Notes under the pieces: generated by a model
Told to the model about the DNA's origin: nothing
Seen by the model: only the letters and a program-made list of their open reading frames with translations
Databases searched by the model: none
Part shown: piece after piece, positions 12,754 to 21,549 of the stretch
How the letters are laid out: each line of letters opens with the position of its first letter
Numbering within the stretch: position 1 is the first letter of the stretch
Position numbers and translations under genes: made by a program
Source: JAGORL01 sp964372415
GTDB lineage: Bacteria > Patescibacteriota > Patescibacteriia > UBA9934
Length of the DNA: 55,124 bases
Direction of reading: 5' to 3'
Assembly (NCBI GenBank): GCA_964372415.1
Contig: CAYJQH010000005.1
Location: 1 to 55,124 of the forward strand

Positions 12754-13437
12754 TTAGAAAATTTTGTCCAGGCAGGCTTCTTCTTTCTCTGCCGCCTCCT
12801 CATACACCTCATCTGGGAAGCGGTAAGGCTCAAGGCCCTTGGCATAAGGGTCAGCGAGGTCAAGACTATAGAGCTCGCGAGCAATGTCGTCCTCTTCGCG
12901 ACCCAGTCGATACACCTCAGTACACGGCCCAGGCGAATCACTCCCGTCCTGAAGGAGCACCACGAGTTTCATCTGGTCAAAGGCGATGACATGAAAGTCG
13001 TAATCAGCGCCTTCGCGAATACCTTCAATGTCGCCGGCAGCGTATGTTTTTTTGTACAAACGTTCAAAGTTATAATTTGTGGTGTCGTAACGGTAAATGC
13101 TCATGAGTTGCTGGCTACTATCTTTGGGATCCGTGGCTACAGAGCCAAAGTAAAACACTCTCGGCTCGATAGGATCCTGCACAATTCCAAAACGAATATC
13201 CTGGCCGAGAGTGAGTGTCTGGATATCTTTCTCGGCGTTATTCAGATAGTCCCACTCCTCAGGCATGAGAAAGCTAAAATTAGTTGGCGGAGCTCCGTTA
13301 AAAGGGGTTTCGTCCGAGGTTCCGTTATCCCCGCCATCTGCTGCATCTTCTGAATATGGTAGGTCTGGCTTAAGAACAACAATGAGGGCGATGGCCACTG
13401 CGGCCACCCCCAAAATTAACCAAACATTCTTGTTCAT
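12754..13437 (-). CDS. Hypothetical membrane-anchored extracytoplasmic protein
   Basis: 227 residues. One N-terminal hydrophobic segment (residues 5-21, VWLILGVAAVAIALIVV) with few charges before it suggests a signal anchor; a low-complexity Asp/Gly/Ser/Thr linker (about 30-50) leads to a soluble domain with alternating strands and two cysteines (about residues 180 and 223). Not recognised. It begins three bases after the end of the dehydrogenase gene and should share its transcript. Confidence 0.7.
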   Translation of the reverse strand: MNKNVWLILGVAAVAIALIVVLKPDLPYSEDAADGGDNGTSDETPFNGAPPTNFSFLMPEEWDYLNNAEKDIQTLTLGQDIRFGIVQDPIEPRVFYFGSVATDPKDSSQQLMSIYRYDTTNYNFERLYKKTYAAGDIEGIREGADYDFHVIAFDQMKLVVLLQDGSDSPGPCTEVYRLGREEDDIARELYSLDLADPYAKGLEPYRFPDEVYEEAAEKEEACLDKIF

Positions 13438-13440
13438 ACC

Positions 13441-14430
13441 TTACATTTTTATAGCGTTCGGCGGATTTTTCCCGTCCAAAAACGCCAGAATATTTTTGGC
13501 GGCCACTTCACTCATGGCCTGTCGTGCCTCAATGGTGGCACTTGCCGTGTGGGGTGTCAAAATTACATTCGGCATCTTACGTAGCTCGTACGTATCGTTT
13601 GGATCGCAATCAATCAAAGGCTCACATTCAAAAACGTCGAGCCCTGCGCCGGCTATTTCGCCGCTTGCTAGTGCTTTGACGAGTGCTTTCTCGTCAACAA
13701 TTGGCCCGCGAGCGGTGTTAATGAGGAAGGAAGTCTTTTTCATGATCTTCAGCTCCTTGGTTGAAATGTAGTGGTGGGTCGAGGCGAGGAGCGGGATATG
13801 CAAACTGACAAAATCAGCTGTTTTTAGAAGTTGTTCTTTGCTTAGGAATTTAGCACCAAACTTTTTTTCTAGTTCCTGGTTATGCTTAATGTCGGAATAA
13901 ACGATTTTTACGTCAAAGCCGTCGTGCAGACGACGGGCAATAGCGCTTCCAATAGCTCCGCCGCCCACGATGCCGAGCGTTTTGCCACTCACGTCAGTGC
14001 CGAGGAACATCTTCGGCCCCCAGCCCTTGTATTTTCCGGCTCGGGCAAAGGTGTCGGTTTCGACTATTCGGTGAGCAAGGGCAAAGATGAGGGCGATAGC
14101 GTGTTCAGCAACGGCTTCAGACACGACCGGCGATGGGGTATTAGTTACTACAATGCCACGCTTGGCAGCTTCTTTAAGATCTATATTATCGAAGCCTACG
14201 GCGTAGTTGGCGATCATTTTTAATTTCGGTCCGGCAGCGTCCATGATTTCGGCATCGATCTTGTCGGTCAGAAGTGAAAGTAAAATATCCACGCCCTTAA
14301 CACGTTTTTTTAGTTCGTTTTTAGGAATTGCAAAGTTTTTATTAAAGATGCTGATCTGATTACCTCGCCGGGCCTTTAAGAGTTTAATTCCATGATCCGG
14401 AATGTCACGAGTGACGAATATTTTTGCCAT
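13441..14430 (-). CDS. D-isomer-specific 2-hydroxyacid dehydrogenase (glyoxylate/hydroxypyruvate reductase type)
   Basis: 329 residues, the normal family length. The NAD(P)-binding motif is LGIVGGGAIGSAIARR (about 152-167). Catalytic residues are the Arg in INTARGPIVDE (about 237-247), the Glu in DVFECEPL and the His in LTPHTASAT (about 294-302). It catalyses reversible reduction of 2-oxoacids such as glyoxylate, hydroxypyruvate or pyruvate to D-hydroxyacids in the cytoplasm; D-lactate formation would fit a fermentative CPR cell. Substrate choice is inference. A terminator separates it from the gene upstream. Confidence 0.9.
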   Translation of the reverse strand: MAKIFVTRDIPDHGIKLLKARRGNQISIFNKNFAIPKNELKKRVKGVDILLSLLTDKIDAEIMDAAGPKLKMIANYAVGFDNIDLKEAAKRGIVVTNTPSPVVSEAVAEHAIALIFALAHRIVETDTFARAGKYKGWGPKMFLGTDVSGKTLGIVGGGAIGSAIARRLHDGFDVKIVYSDIKHNQELEKKFGAKFLSKEQLLKTADFVSLHIPLLASTHHYISTKELKIMKKTSFLINTARGPIVDEKALVKALASGEIAGAGLDVFECEPLIDCDPNDTYELRKMPNVILTPHTASATIEARQAMSEVAAKNILAFLDGKNPPNAIKM

Positions 14431-14432
14431 AA

Positions 14433-14457
14433 ATAAGACTCAAGGCATCTTGAGTCT
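14433..14457 (-). terminator. Intrinsic terminator
   Basis: GACTCAAG/CTTGAGTC hairpin with TTATTTATG following on the minus strand, between the operon ending at 14461 and the dehydrogenase gene. The words ATCTTGAGTCTCGG recur at 16153, so it also belongs to a small dispersed repeat. Confidence 0.7.
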
Positions 14458-14460
14458 CGG

Positions 14461-15183
14461 TTACTGGATAAGTGAAAAATCTAATGACCTTTTAACAATC
14501 TCCCAGGCATCGTTAGTTATTCTGTTGTCTGGATCGGTATCGGTGAAGGTGGCTCGGCTTTGCCAGACTGACGGACCTTGGTAGATGTATGACTCAAAAT
14601 CACCAGAATATAGGCCGTCGATATGTCCAGAAACGATGTACAGAGTACCATTATCAAGCGCCTCTTTGGTGATTTTTATCTCGCTGTACCACGGCTGGGA
14701 AAACTCGTAGTTTAGCATTTCTTCAAATGATTTGAATGTTTGACTAGGAATATCCTTAGCCAAGTCAAACTGCGAGGTTCTAATCATGATTGGTGTTTGA
14801 CCACCGTCACACTCAGTGCAGAAATGAATGAAATTTTCATTCAAATAGACTATGTTGCCGAACTTTTTATCGAGAATAAAATCCTGACTCAAGACCGACC
14901 AAGTACTTGGATAGGCGAAGCCTGGCCGACGATTAATGGCTGGGACGAATTGTTCAACAACTACAAGTTCGCCCTCGTCATTACAAGCGTTCGCGATCAT
15001 TTGGGCGGCCGTGGCGGCACTCGCCGAAGCTTGATTAGCACAAAGCGAAACTATTTGTTCGTTTGAAGGTTGGGTTTTATTTAAAAGAAACAGCAAACCA
15101 ACTACACCCAGGCTAGCCGCCAAAGTTAAAAATAGAAGGCTTAATATGGCGCCATGAAGGGGAGTGGAGTTTTGGCCTTGCAT
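14461..15183 (-). CDS. Hypothetical membrane-anchored protein
   Basis: 240 residues from ATG 15183 (MQGQNSTPLHGAILS...), chosen because it follows the stop of the preceding gene by one base. A longer frame reaches 15300 but would overlap that gene. One transmembrane segment (about 13-33) anchors an extracytoplasmic domain containing HFCTECDGG near residue 125 and a C-terminal WEIVKRSLDF helix. The architecture is like that of the 227-residue protein at 12754. Not recognised. Third gene of a three-gene overlapping operon with two other membrane-anchored proteins. Confidence 0.65.
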   Translation of the reverse strand: MQGQNSTPLHGAILSLLFLTLAASLGVVGLLFLLNKTQPSNEQIVSLCANQASASAATAAQMIANACNDEGELVVVEQFVPAINRRPGFAYPSTWSVLSQDFILDKKFGNIVYLNENFIHFCTECDGGQTPIMIRTSQFDLAKDIPSQTFKSFEEMLNYEFSQPWYSEIKITKEALDNGTLYIVSGHIDGLYSGDFESYIYQGPSVWQSRATFTDTDPDNRITNDAWEIVKRSLDFSLIQ

Positions 15184-15184
15184 A

Positions 15185-15358
15185 CTATTCAATTTTAATC
15201 GCTCCAATAGCTGTTTTAACCTCAGCTGCACAAGTTGCAGCCACCACGTTCTGAACTGGCGTTTGTTGCCAAAAATTATAGAGCATGACTCCGCCTGCAA
15301 TTAGGAGGCCAAGGTTCCAAACCAGGAGCATGATTATCCAAGGGTGAAAGTTTTTCAT
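15185..15358 (-). CDS. Small single-pass membrane protein
   Basis: 57 residues from ATG 15358, which overlaps the stop of the upstream gene in an ATGA arrangement; the frame is open further upstream. MKNFHPW is followed by a hydrophobic helix (about 8-25) and a short soluble tail ending AAEVKTAIGAIKIE. Not recognised. Size and coupling with two larger membrane-anchored genes suggest a subunit of a small envelope complex. Confidence 0.6.
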   Translation of the reverse strand: MKNFHPWIIMLLVWNLGLLIAGGVMLYNFWQQTPVQNVVAATCAAEVKTAIGAIKIE

Positions 15359-16065
15359 AAGGCTTCGGCGCAAAAGGTGCGCACCGTGGTTTGGGTGAGA
15401 GGAGTGCCGCGGCGGGCCTCTCCTATCCATAACACGTGTTCAAAACAGTTGTCACTAACCCACTTTACGCCATCGCTATCATAACCGTCTTTAGTGGCAT
15501 ACGGATCTGGGGTTAGCCACTCATTCGCGCCAAGTGTCCAGGAGGTAATCGCCGAGCCAAGAGTAAGGTCGTAAAGAGTGATTATTTGACTCGCGTTTTG
15601 AGCCTTGACAATGGCCACCATTTCTTGATTTGGAGATAGCGTTGCCGCGTCGCCCTCGGTATTTATGACCCAGGCTCCAAGTTTTTTGGTGGCAATTTCT
15701 AAGGGGTAGATAATGTAGTCACCTTGCTTGGCATCTTGAAGCGAACGCACATAAGCTACTCCAGCGTAATTTTCTTGAGGCACAGCGAAAAGAATAAAAT
15801 CAGAAACCGCGTCGACCAAGGAAGAGGTGTAAACGGTTTTAACGATTTCACCATTTGAACTTAGTTCGGCAATGATTATGTCGGTGTCGCGAATGATGGT
15901 TTCTAGCCGTGGCGGACGTTGACTGACAGTTTTTACCTCCGTTTTGCTGTACCCGAAATAAGGCGCAACAATACTTCTAAGTTCAATTAATAAAAAACTG
16001 CCGAGGACAACAAACAGCGCCGCGGCCCCAATAAATAACGAAAGAATAAATCCATGACGGTACAC
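15355..16065 (-). CDS. Hypothetical membrane-anchored protein
   Basis: 236 residues with a GTG start at 16065. A strong transmembrane helix (residues 7-28, FILSLFIGAAALFVVLGSFLLI) anchors a soluble, strand-rich domain that resembles a propeller-like or sensor fold (repeating ...GEIVKTVYTSSLVDA, QEMVAIVKAQNAS, SAITSWTLGANEWL). Contains two cysteines near the C-terminus. Not recognised. First gene of the overlapping three-gene operon; a 19-base inverted repeat precedes it. Confidence 0.62.
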   Translation of the reverse strand: MYRHGFILSLFIGAAALFVVLGSFLLIELRSIVAPYFGYSKTEVKTVSQRPPRLETIIRDTDIIIAELSSNGEIVKTVYTSSLVDAVSDFILFAVPQENYAGVAYVRSLQDAKQGDYIIYPLEIATKKLGAWVINTEGDAATLSPNQEMVAIVKAQNASQIITLYDLTLGSAITSWTLGANEWLTPDPYATKDGYDSDGVKWVSDNCFEHVLWIGEARRGTPLTQTTVRTFCAEAL

Positions 16066-16078
16066 AGTTTTCCATTTA

Positions 16079-16152
16079 CCAAGACTCTAGACTCTAGTGG
16101 CTCAGAAGACAGTTCTGATTTTTTCTTGGACGTCTATAGTCTAGAGTCTTGG
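16079..16152. repeat. 19-base inverted repeat
   Basis: CCAAGACTCTAGACTCTAG (16079-16097) and CTATAGTCTAGAGTCTTGG (16134-16152) are complementary except at one base. Lies between the PfkB gene and the membrane-protein operon and may act as a terminator or be a dispersed repeat; the unpaired loop contains TTTTTTC on the plus strand. Confidence 0.7.
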
Positions 16153-16171
16153 ATCTTGAGTCTCGGATCAC

Positions 16172-17149
16172 TTATTTTACCAAGCGGACGCTCACTGTTT
16201 TGAGTTCAGCATTCGTTGGCCATGAGCGCAGTATACCAGCCTTAGCACCATATTCTTGAATGACGCTTTCGGCATTCAGCATACCTACTTTTAGAGCCTC
16301 GTTAATTGGCAGTCCTTTTTGCAGGCCGGCAAAAGTACCAGAACCAAAGGCATCACCAGCGCCGGTTCTGGAGATTGATTTAACATTACCTGGTCGTATA
16401 AACCAGGTTTGTGCCTGACTTACGGCGTAGGCCCCCTTAGGACCATTAGTAAGAATTGCCTTAGGGCACAAGCGGCCCAAAACACGGACGAGTTTTACGG
16501 GCGAAGCCTCATTAGTTTCTAAAAGCATCTGTGCTTCTTCCAAATTGACTATTAGCACATCAACAAGTGGTAGTAATTCGCGCAAAGCGTTAGCCCTGGT
16601 TAGTTCACCGCGACCAGGATTTAAGGCAATAGTTGTTTTTTTTGCCTTGCCTATCGTGAGGATGTGTTTTAGAACATCAAGTTTGCCGCCGAGCGAGGTT
16701 AGGTAAAGCGCTTGAGCTTGGAGTGCTGACTTTGGGATATCGCGTAGCTCAAAGTTTGAGGACACGCCGCGGAATACCAGGATTGAACGTTCGCCATTTT
16801 TGGCCGTGAGAAGAGTGCTGTAGCCTGTTTGCTCACCTTTGATTGAACGGACAAAAGAAGTTTTGATTTTATGTAAGCGTAGATCTTTAAGTACAGCAGA
16901 ACCTGGCTCGTCATCTCCCAGGCGAACGATTGTCGCGGTATTAAAGCCAAGTAAGGCAAAGGTCGCGGCGCTATTGGTGGCGCCACCACCTGTCGCAAAG
17001 ACAATTTTGTCGACATCGATTTTTGTACCAAGCGCCACGCATTCGCCCATGCCAGTTGAAAACTTGGCTGAGGCAATTAGTTGGAAGGCGTTTGAAATAA
17101 GAAAAATATCGCGGGTAGCCGCGCCAATAGTCACGATGTTATGACGCAT
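16172..17149 (-). CDS. PfkB-family carbohydrate kinase (ribokinase type)
   Basis: 325 residues from ATG 17149 (MRHNIVTIGAATRDI), chosen over a longer frame because it overlaps the previous gene by 11 bases. The catalytic and anion-hole signature is SRTGAGDAFGSGTFAGL (about 263-279) with the general-base Asp. The N-terminal GAATRDIFL replaces the more usual GELNVD. It should phosphorylate a sugar, sugar phosphate or nucleoside with ATP. Together with the DUF2090 gene and a second PfkB gene it forms a tight cluster that leads into pentose phosphate enzymes. Exact substrate unknown. Confidence 0.88.
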   Translation of the reverse strand: MRHNIVTIGAATRDIFLISNAFQLIASAKFSTGMGECVALGTKIDVDKIVFATGGGATNSAATFALLGFNTATIVRLGDDEPGSAVLKDLRLHKIKTSFVRSIKGEQTGYSTLLTAKNGERSILVFRGVSSNFELRDIPKSALQAQALYLTSLGGKLDVLKHILTIGKAKKTTIALNPGRGELTRANALRELLPLVDVLIVNLEEAQMLLETNEASPVKLVRVLGRLCPKAILTNGPKGAYAVSQAQTWFIRPGNVKSISRTGAGDAFGSGTFAGLQKGLPINEALKVGMLNAESVIQEYGAKAGILRSWPTNAELKTVSVRLVK

Positions 17150-17966
17150 AGCGTTCCCACAGTTTAATAAAGAAAATAAAATTTTTAACGATGGCTTCAA
17201 CCGCTGCCGGACGATCAATTTTTTTTGCCACCAAGTCTTGAAGTGGTTTTAGAAAAATTGTTCGGCCAATAGCAAAACCAGATAACACCCCGCTTTGGGC
17301 ACCGGCCTTAACCCATGACTCAACTTGTTTTCGTGTTTCACCTCGCCCAAGAAGCACGATAGGAGCTTTGGCGAGCGGTGCAAGACGCTTCCAAGCAGCC
17401 TTACTTGGCAGGCCTTCTAATTTCCAGAGGTCTGGTTGAATACCTTCGTTTTGGAGTTCCGTAAACATCATTTTTACTGCTTCTTCACTGTTGCCTTCGC
17501 GTCCCGTAATAAGCACCTCAAGCATAAGGGGAAGCTTGAGTTTATGACAGGCATCGGCAAGTTCTTTTAAACGATTTCGCTGTAAACGATTGACTCCTTC
17601 ATCGCCCGGTGTGTAACGAACGAGTGCTTTGGCGAAGGCTGGCGAAAGTTTTTTAAGGTGTTCGGCGAACTTTTCACCGTGTTCAAAACTGAAAATGCCA
17701 CCGCTTTTTTCAACTGGAATGACGAGCGAAATCTTTTGTTTTTTGGCCTTAGGGATTATTTCTCGCCCCAGATCCTCGTCGACCAAGACAACTAAGTGTT
17801 TTTCTTTGAGTTCGCTTCGAGCCTTGAGGAAAGCCTCAAAAATTACGCCCTTCAAGGCTCGCGCCGAACGGGCTTTGGATGGAGAAAGAGGGTAGGGGGC
17901 ATTCAGGAGCTCCTTGGCAAAGCCTGTACGGTGATCAAAGGGCAAGATAAATAGCGGAGTTTGCAT
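17139..17966 (-). CDS. DUF2090 (IolC C-terminal-like) aldolase-fold protein
   Basis: 275 residues. The start LFILPFDHRTGF (residues 5-16) and later VDEDLGREI, IPVEKSGG, LMLEVLITG and WKLEGLP follow the order seen in the DUF2090 domain, which in proteobacterial IolC is fused behind a PfkB kinase and is related to class I aldolases. Here it is a separate gene placed between two PfkB kinase genes, as if the fusion had been split. It may cleave or form a sugar-phosphate carbon bond. Family call from motif order; reaction inferred. Confidence 0.75.
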   Translation of the reverse strand: MQTPLFILPFDHRTGFAKELLNAPYPLSPSKARSARALKGVIFEAFLKARSELKEKHLVVLVDEDLGREIIPKAKKQKISLVIPVEKSGGIFSFEHGEKFAEHLKKLSPAFAKALVRYTPGDEGVNRLQRNRLKELADACHKLKLPLMLEVLITGREGNSEEAVKMMFTELQNEGIQPDLWKLEGLPSKAAWKRLAPLAKAPIVLLGRGETRKQVESWVKAGAQSGVLSGFAIGRTIFLKPLQDLVAKKIDRPAAVEAIVKNFIFFIKLWERYAS

Positions 17967-17967
17967 A

Positions 17968-18942
17968 CTAGACCTCGTGCGATTTGAAGGAAGGATGTTT
18001 TTTAAGTCGCTTCTGGATATCGGTTAAGGACAACAAACCAGCCGTTGGTCCAACATCTCCGACTACCGCAGTGGCGTTGACCGCTCCATAACGAAGCGCT
18101 TCACGGTGTGGTTTACCCTTAAGAATAGCGCTCAAAAATCCGGTAGCAAAAGCATCCCCAGCCCCCGTCGCTTCTTTGAATTTACCAGGAAATGCTGGAA
18201 CTTGATCTAATTGTGTGCCATCAAAGGCATAAGCGCCGTTCTTACCATCTGTAATTACAACAAAACGCGGCCCAAGCGCTTTGAGTCGGGTTGCTACGGT
18301 TCTGATTTCCGCGCCGTTATTGATATCAAGCAGCTGTCGAGCTTCGAAAATATTCAAGAACAGAACTTCTGACTCCGCAATTAAATCAAATAAGACTTTT
18401 TTTCTTTCTTTGAGCTGAACAGATCCGGGATTCAAACTAATTTTTGCTCCTTTGTCTTTGGCTAGCCTAATGATGTCTTTATACAGTTGTTCATATTTGC
18501 CGCCAAGTTCAGAAATATGAATATATCGGCAAGGCGGAGAATTTTTTGGGAGATGATAGTTGTGAGAGATGTGATCAACTAGCTGCGTTGATTCACCTTT
18601 GAAGTTCAGGACAACTGCCGCGCTCGTACGGAAGCCCTTTTGTTTAGCTATATAACGAGTTTCTACTTTATGTGCTTTCAAAAAAGCCATGGCTTGATAA
18701 TAAATAGGGTCATCGCCCATAAAACTACGTACGGCAGTTTTGAACTTCATTTTAGCCAAACCAACCGCCACGTTTGGTGCGCTACCAGCAATTTGTGTTA
18801 CGAAAGATTCGACTGGAATTTTTTTTCCGTAATCAATACACAGTTTACAGTCAGCATTCCTGAGTTCACACATGATATTCGCTTCAGGCAGCACAATGAA
18901 GGTATCTAATTTAACTGCGCCAATTGAAATAAGATCAAGCAT
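17968..18942 (-). CDS. PfkB-family carbohydrate kinase, second copy
   Basis: 324 residues. The signature is KEATGAGDAFATGFLSAIL (about 260-278) and the substrate-side motif is IAGSAPNVAVGLAKM (about 51-65). It opens with LISIGAVKLDTFI. Divergent from the other PfkB protein 1 kb away, so the two probably act on different substrates. Two bases before the DUF2090 gene, so coexpressed with it. Confidence 0.88.
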   Translation of the reverse strand: MLDLISIGAVKLDTFIVLPEANIMCELRNADCKLCIDYGKKIPVESFVTQIAGSAPNVAVGLAKMKFKTAVRSFMGDDPIYYQAMAFLKAHKVETRYIAKQKGFRTSAAVVLNFKGESTQLVDHISHNYHLPKNSPPCRYIHISELGGKYEQLYKDIIRLAKDKGAKISLNPGSVQLKERKKVLFDLIAESEVLFLNIFEARQLLDINNGAEIRTVATRLKALGPRFVVITDGKNGAYAFDGTQLDQVPAFPGKFKEATGAGDAFATGFLSAILKGKPHREALRYGAVNATAVVGDVGPTAGLLSLTDIQKRLKKHPSFKSHEV

Positions 18943-18980
18943 AGACGGTTAACATAAACCTTGTTGACCAGTCTACAGTT

Positions 18981-19523
18981 TTACGATCGGGTCCGAAAGT
19001 CCTGGCCTGAATAAATATAAACGGGAAGAGAACCTTCTTCTTTAAGGATTCTTAAAGGTTCCATGTTTGGCATCGGCCAGGCTTCGATAATAACCAAAGT
19101 TTTGTCTGCTAACTCTTTAGCGAATTTTTCTTTTAGGCGAGGGTAGCTCTTTGCAAGCAAAAAAATAAAAATGTGAGTGGCTGAGGAGATATCTTGTTTG
19201 AATAGGTTGCCAAAACGAAGATAAACGTTCCTATATTTCTTGGGAGAAAAAAGTTTTTTGAGTAATCCTATGCCGAGAGGCAGAAGCGAAATGTCATAGC
19301 CGATAAGTATCGTTTCGGGGTGATGCTTGGCGAGTTCAAAAAGCATGGTTCCTGTACCACAGCCGAGATCGATGACGACATCATTTTTTTTAAATTCGAG
19401 ATTTTTGGCAAGGTGATGCCGCTCTCGCTTCCTGGTCGGCAACCATGGCGCCGCCGAAATTCCCGCTGCCGCAGCGGAGAAAACAATCACAAGGCCAATG
19501 ACGGTTAGGACAAGCTCAGGCAT
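18981..19523 (-). CDS. Class I SAM-dependent methyltransferase, membrane-anchored
   Basis: 180 residues. An N-terminal hydrophobic helix (residues 4-24) precedes a Rossmann methyltransferase core with VIDLGCGTGTM (about 51-61) as SAM motif I and LIGYDISLLPL as the acidic loop. The C-terminal half is short, without an added substrate domain. Small membrane-tethered enzymes of this type are common in CPR genomes; target unknown. Six bases separate it from the transketolase half-gene upstream. Confidence 0.8.
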   Translation of the reverse strand: MPELVLTVIGLVIVFSAAAAGISAAPWLPTRKRERHHLAKNLEFKKNDVVIDLGCGTGTMLFELAKHHPETILIGYDISLLPLGIGLLKKLFSPKKYRNVYLRFGNLFKQDISSATHIFIFLLAKSYPRLKEKFAKELADKTLVIIEAWPMPNMEPLRILKEEGSLPVYIYSGQDFRTRS

Positions 19524-19529
19524 AGGCCT

Positions 19530-20534
19530 TTATTTTTTATGGCGATTCGATTTCATTTTGACCACTCTTTTGGCTGCTTTAACTATCCAAGGACTCGTTA
19601 GACGATAGTGTTCCAAAAGTTCGCGAGGTTCGCCGGACTGGCCAAAAACGTCCTCCAGACCTACTCGGATTACAGGAACAGGATACTGGGCTGCGAGTAG
19701 TTCACAAACTGCGCTCCCCATGCCCGCCGCAGCCTGGGCTTCTTCAACCGTTACCACGGCCCCACACTGTTTGGCGGCGGCAAGAATTGTCACTTCGTCC
19801 ATTGGTTTTACGCTCACGTTATTGATGACCTTGGCGCTAATACCGTGTTTTTCGAGCTCTTTTGCTGCGAGCAAAGCCTCGTGAACCAAGGGGCCGCAGG
19901 CGATAATTGCTACGTCTTCGCCCGAGAAGAAAACTTGCGCTTTGCCAATTGCGAATGGTGTCTTATCGGTGGTAAAAACAGGTGTTTTTTCTCGAGCAAA
20001 CCGGACATACACCGGGCCTGGATATGCGGCGGCGGCCATGACTGCCTTTTTGGTTTCAATCATGTCGCAGGGCACGAGCACGGTTAGGTGGGGCAGGACA
20101 CGCATGAGAGCGATGTCTTCGACCATTTGGTGCGTGGCTCCATCAGGTCCAACGGACACCCCGGCATGGGCCCCCATGATTTTGACATCTAATTCTTGAA
20201 GCGCGATCGTTGTTCTGATCTGCTCCCAATTTCTTCCCGGCGAAAAACAAGCGTAACTTGCAATAAAGGGCACTTTCCCGGCGAGTGCCATGCCCGCGGC
20301 GAGTGCCGCAAGTGATTGTTCAGATACCCCGAGCTGCACAAATCGTTCTGGAAAACGCTTTTTAAAAGCCTCAGCACGTGTTGATTCGGTAAGGTCCGCG
20401 CATAGCATCATGACTTTATTATTTTTTTCTCCAGCTAAGACTACACCTTCGCCAAAACCGTCCCGGGTTGGCACCTGGGGCACTGACGAGCTAAAAATTT
20501 TACTTGAGAGTTTGGCGAGTTTGGCTATGGGCAT
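19530..20534 (-). CDS. Transketolase, C-terminal half (pyrimidine-binding and C domains)
   Basis: 334 residues from ATG 20534 (MPIAKLAKL). DGFGEGVV, GPDGATHQMVEDIAL (about 131-145) and VTVEEAQAAAGMGSAVCELL (about 260-279) are the pyrimidine-domain and C-domain landmarks of split transketolases. With the other half (21550-22434) it should make one thiamine diphosphate enzyme that moves two-carbon units between ketoses and aldoses. The half-genes are separated by a DUF4349 gene, an unusual arrangement since they are normally adjacent. A CCCTCTCC-type repeat lies immediately before the start. Confidence 0.9.
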   Translation of the reverse strand: MPIAKLAKLSSKIFSSSVPQVPTRDGFGEGVVLAGEKNNKVMMLCADLTESTRAEAFKKRFPERFVQLGVSEQSLAALAAGMALAGKVPFIASYACFSPGRNWEQIRTTIALQELDVKIMGAHAGVSVGPDGATHQMVEDIALMRVLPHLTVLVPCDMIETKKAVMAAAAYPGPVYVRFAREKTPVFTTDKTPFAIGKAQVFFSGEDVAIIACGPLVHEALLAAKELEKHGISAKVINNVSVKPMDEVTILAAAKQCGAVVTVEEAQAAAGMGSAVCELLAAQYPVPVIRVGLEDVFGQSGEPRELLEHYRLTSPWIVKAAKRVVKMKSNRHKK

Positions 20535-20540
20535 AGTGTG

Positions 20541-20580
20541 CTCCCTCTCCCACAAACGGGAGAGGGTTACGGTGAGGGTC
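20541..20580 (+). repeat. Dispersed CCCTCTCC...GGAGAGGG palindrome
   Basis: CTCCCTCTCC and GGGAGAGGGTTACGGTGAGGG form the palindrome plus tail typical of a repeat found in many bacterial genomes. It sits between the DUF4349 and transketolase C-half genes and touches the start region of the latter. Confidence 0.75.
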
Positions 20581-20588
20581 AGTTAAGG

Positions 20589-21494
20589 CTAGCGGCGCAA
20601 GATTTTCCGGACAATTATCACTGCTCCCCAAGTCACTAGAGCGAGCGGCAGGCCGATGGCGCTACCAACGATCACGAGCCAGATTGCCAAGGTCACGACC
20701 GCCTGAGCTAGGAGTACAACGTAGCGCAAGGCTTCCTTAGTGGTAAGTACAAGATCGAATTTAGCTGTTGGTAGCTCCACCCTGGTCTCTTCTTCCATGG
20801 TCACACTGATCGTTGAATATTCGGTCTGATTGCCGAGTGATTTTAGCTGTCCTTCAAGCGACTCAATCTCGTAACGAATACTTTGTAAGTATTGTTGCAC
20901 GGCCAGAATGTCTTGGACTGTCTCAGCTTTTTCTAGAATAGCTAGGTATTGCTCTTCCTGGGCCTTGGCTGAGCGGAGGCGAGCTTCGAGATCGGTATAT
21001 TGTTCGGTAACATCGTAACCATTAATTGATTCGCGTTCTATACGAATAGCTAGCTCTTTTATTGCTTGAATTGTATCTTCGAAAAGGCTAACTGGAACGC
21101 GTACGGTAACATAGCCTGATTTTTGTCCGGTCTCGTCTTCGACGACTGTTGAGGACTGCACAAAACCGCCGCGACCAGTCGCTAAAGTAATAACTTCCTG
21201 GACTTTCTTATCTACGCCATCGACGGTAACTGCCAAATCTGCGGTTTTGATAATCCGCTGTTCTGCCTCGGCTGCGGTTTCGCCACCAACAATGGGTGGC
21301 ACGGGAAAGGATGACGGAGCAACCTCCTTTCGGCCGATTGAATCGACCACTGCCTCATCACTCAAATAACCCGCCGTTTTTTCTGGCAGGCTGCGACGTG
21401 GGCCGAACATTGGCGTTGAGATGACTATAAGAAGCGCTACGATAGCCGCCACGCCACCCACGAGCCAGATTGCAAACGAATAATTATTTTTCAT
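20589..21494 (-). CDS. DUF4349 domain membrane protein
   Basis: 301 residues. N-terminal transmembrane segment (6-27) followed by an extracytoplasmic domain with KTADLAVTVDGVDKKVQEV, GGFVQSS, YVTVRVPVSLFEDTI and the coiled-coil EQYTDLEARLRSAKAQEEQY (about 165-185), then a C-terminal membrane region (about 258-290). This order of elements is that of DUF4349 proteins, which carry a putative lipoprotein or membrane-anchored sensor of unknown role. It separates the two transketolase halves with only small gaps. Confidence 0.85.
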   Translation of the reverse strand: MKNNYSFAIWLVGGVAAIVALLIVISTPMFGPRRSLPEKTAGYLSDEAVVDSIGRKEVAPSSFPVPPIVGGETAAEAEQRIIKTADLAVTVDGVDKKVQEVITLATGRGGFVQSSTVVEDETGQKSGYVTVRVPVSLFEDTIQAIKELAIRIERESINGYDVTEQYTDLEARLRSAKAQEEQYLAILEKAETVQDILAVQQYLQSIRYEIESLEGQLKSLGNQTEYSTISVTMEEETRVELPTAKFDLVLTTKEALRYVVLLAQAVVTLAIWLVIVGSAIGLPLALVTWGAVIIVRKILRR

Positions 21495-21549
21495 ATCAAG
21501 TGTTTTATTATCCTAATATACTATCCTGCTAACAGCTATAAGCTAAGGG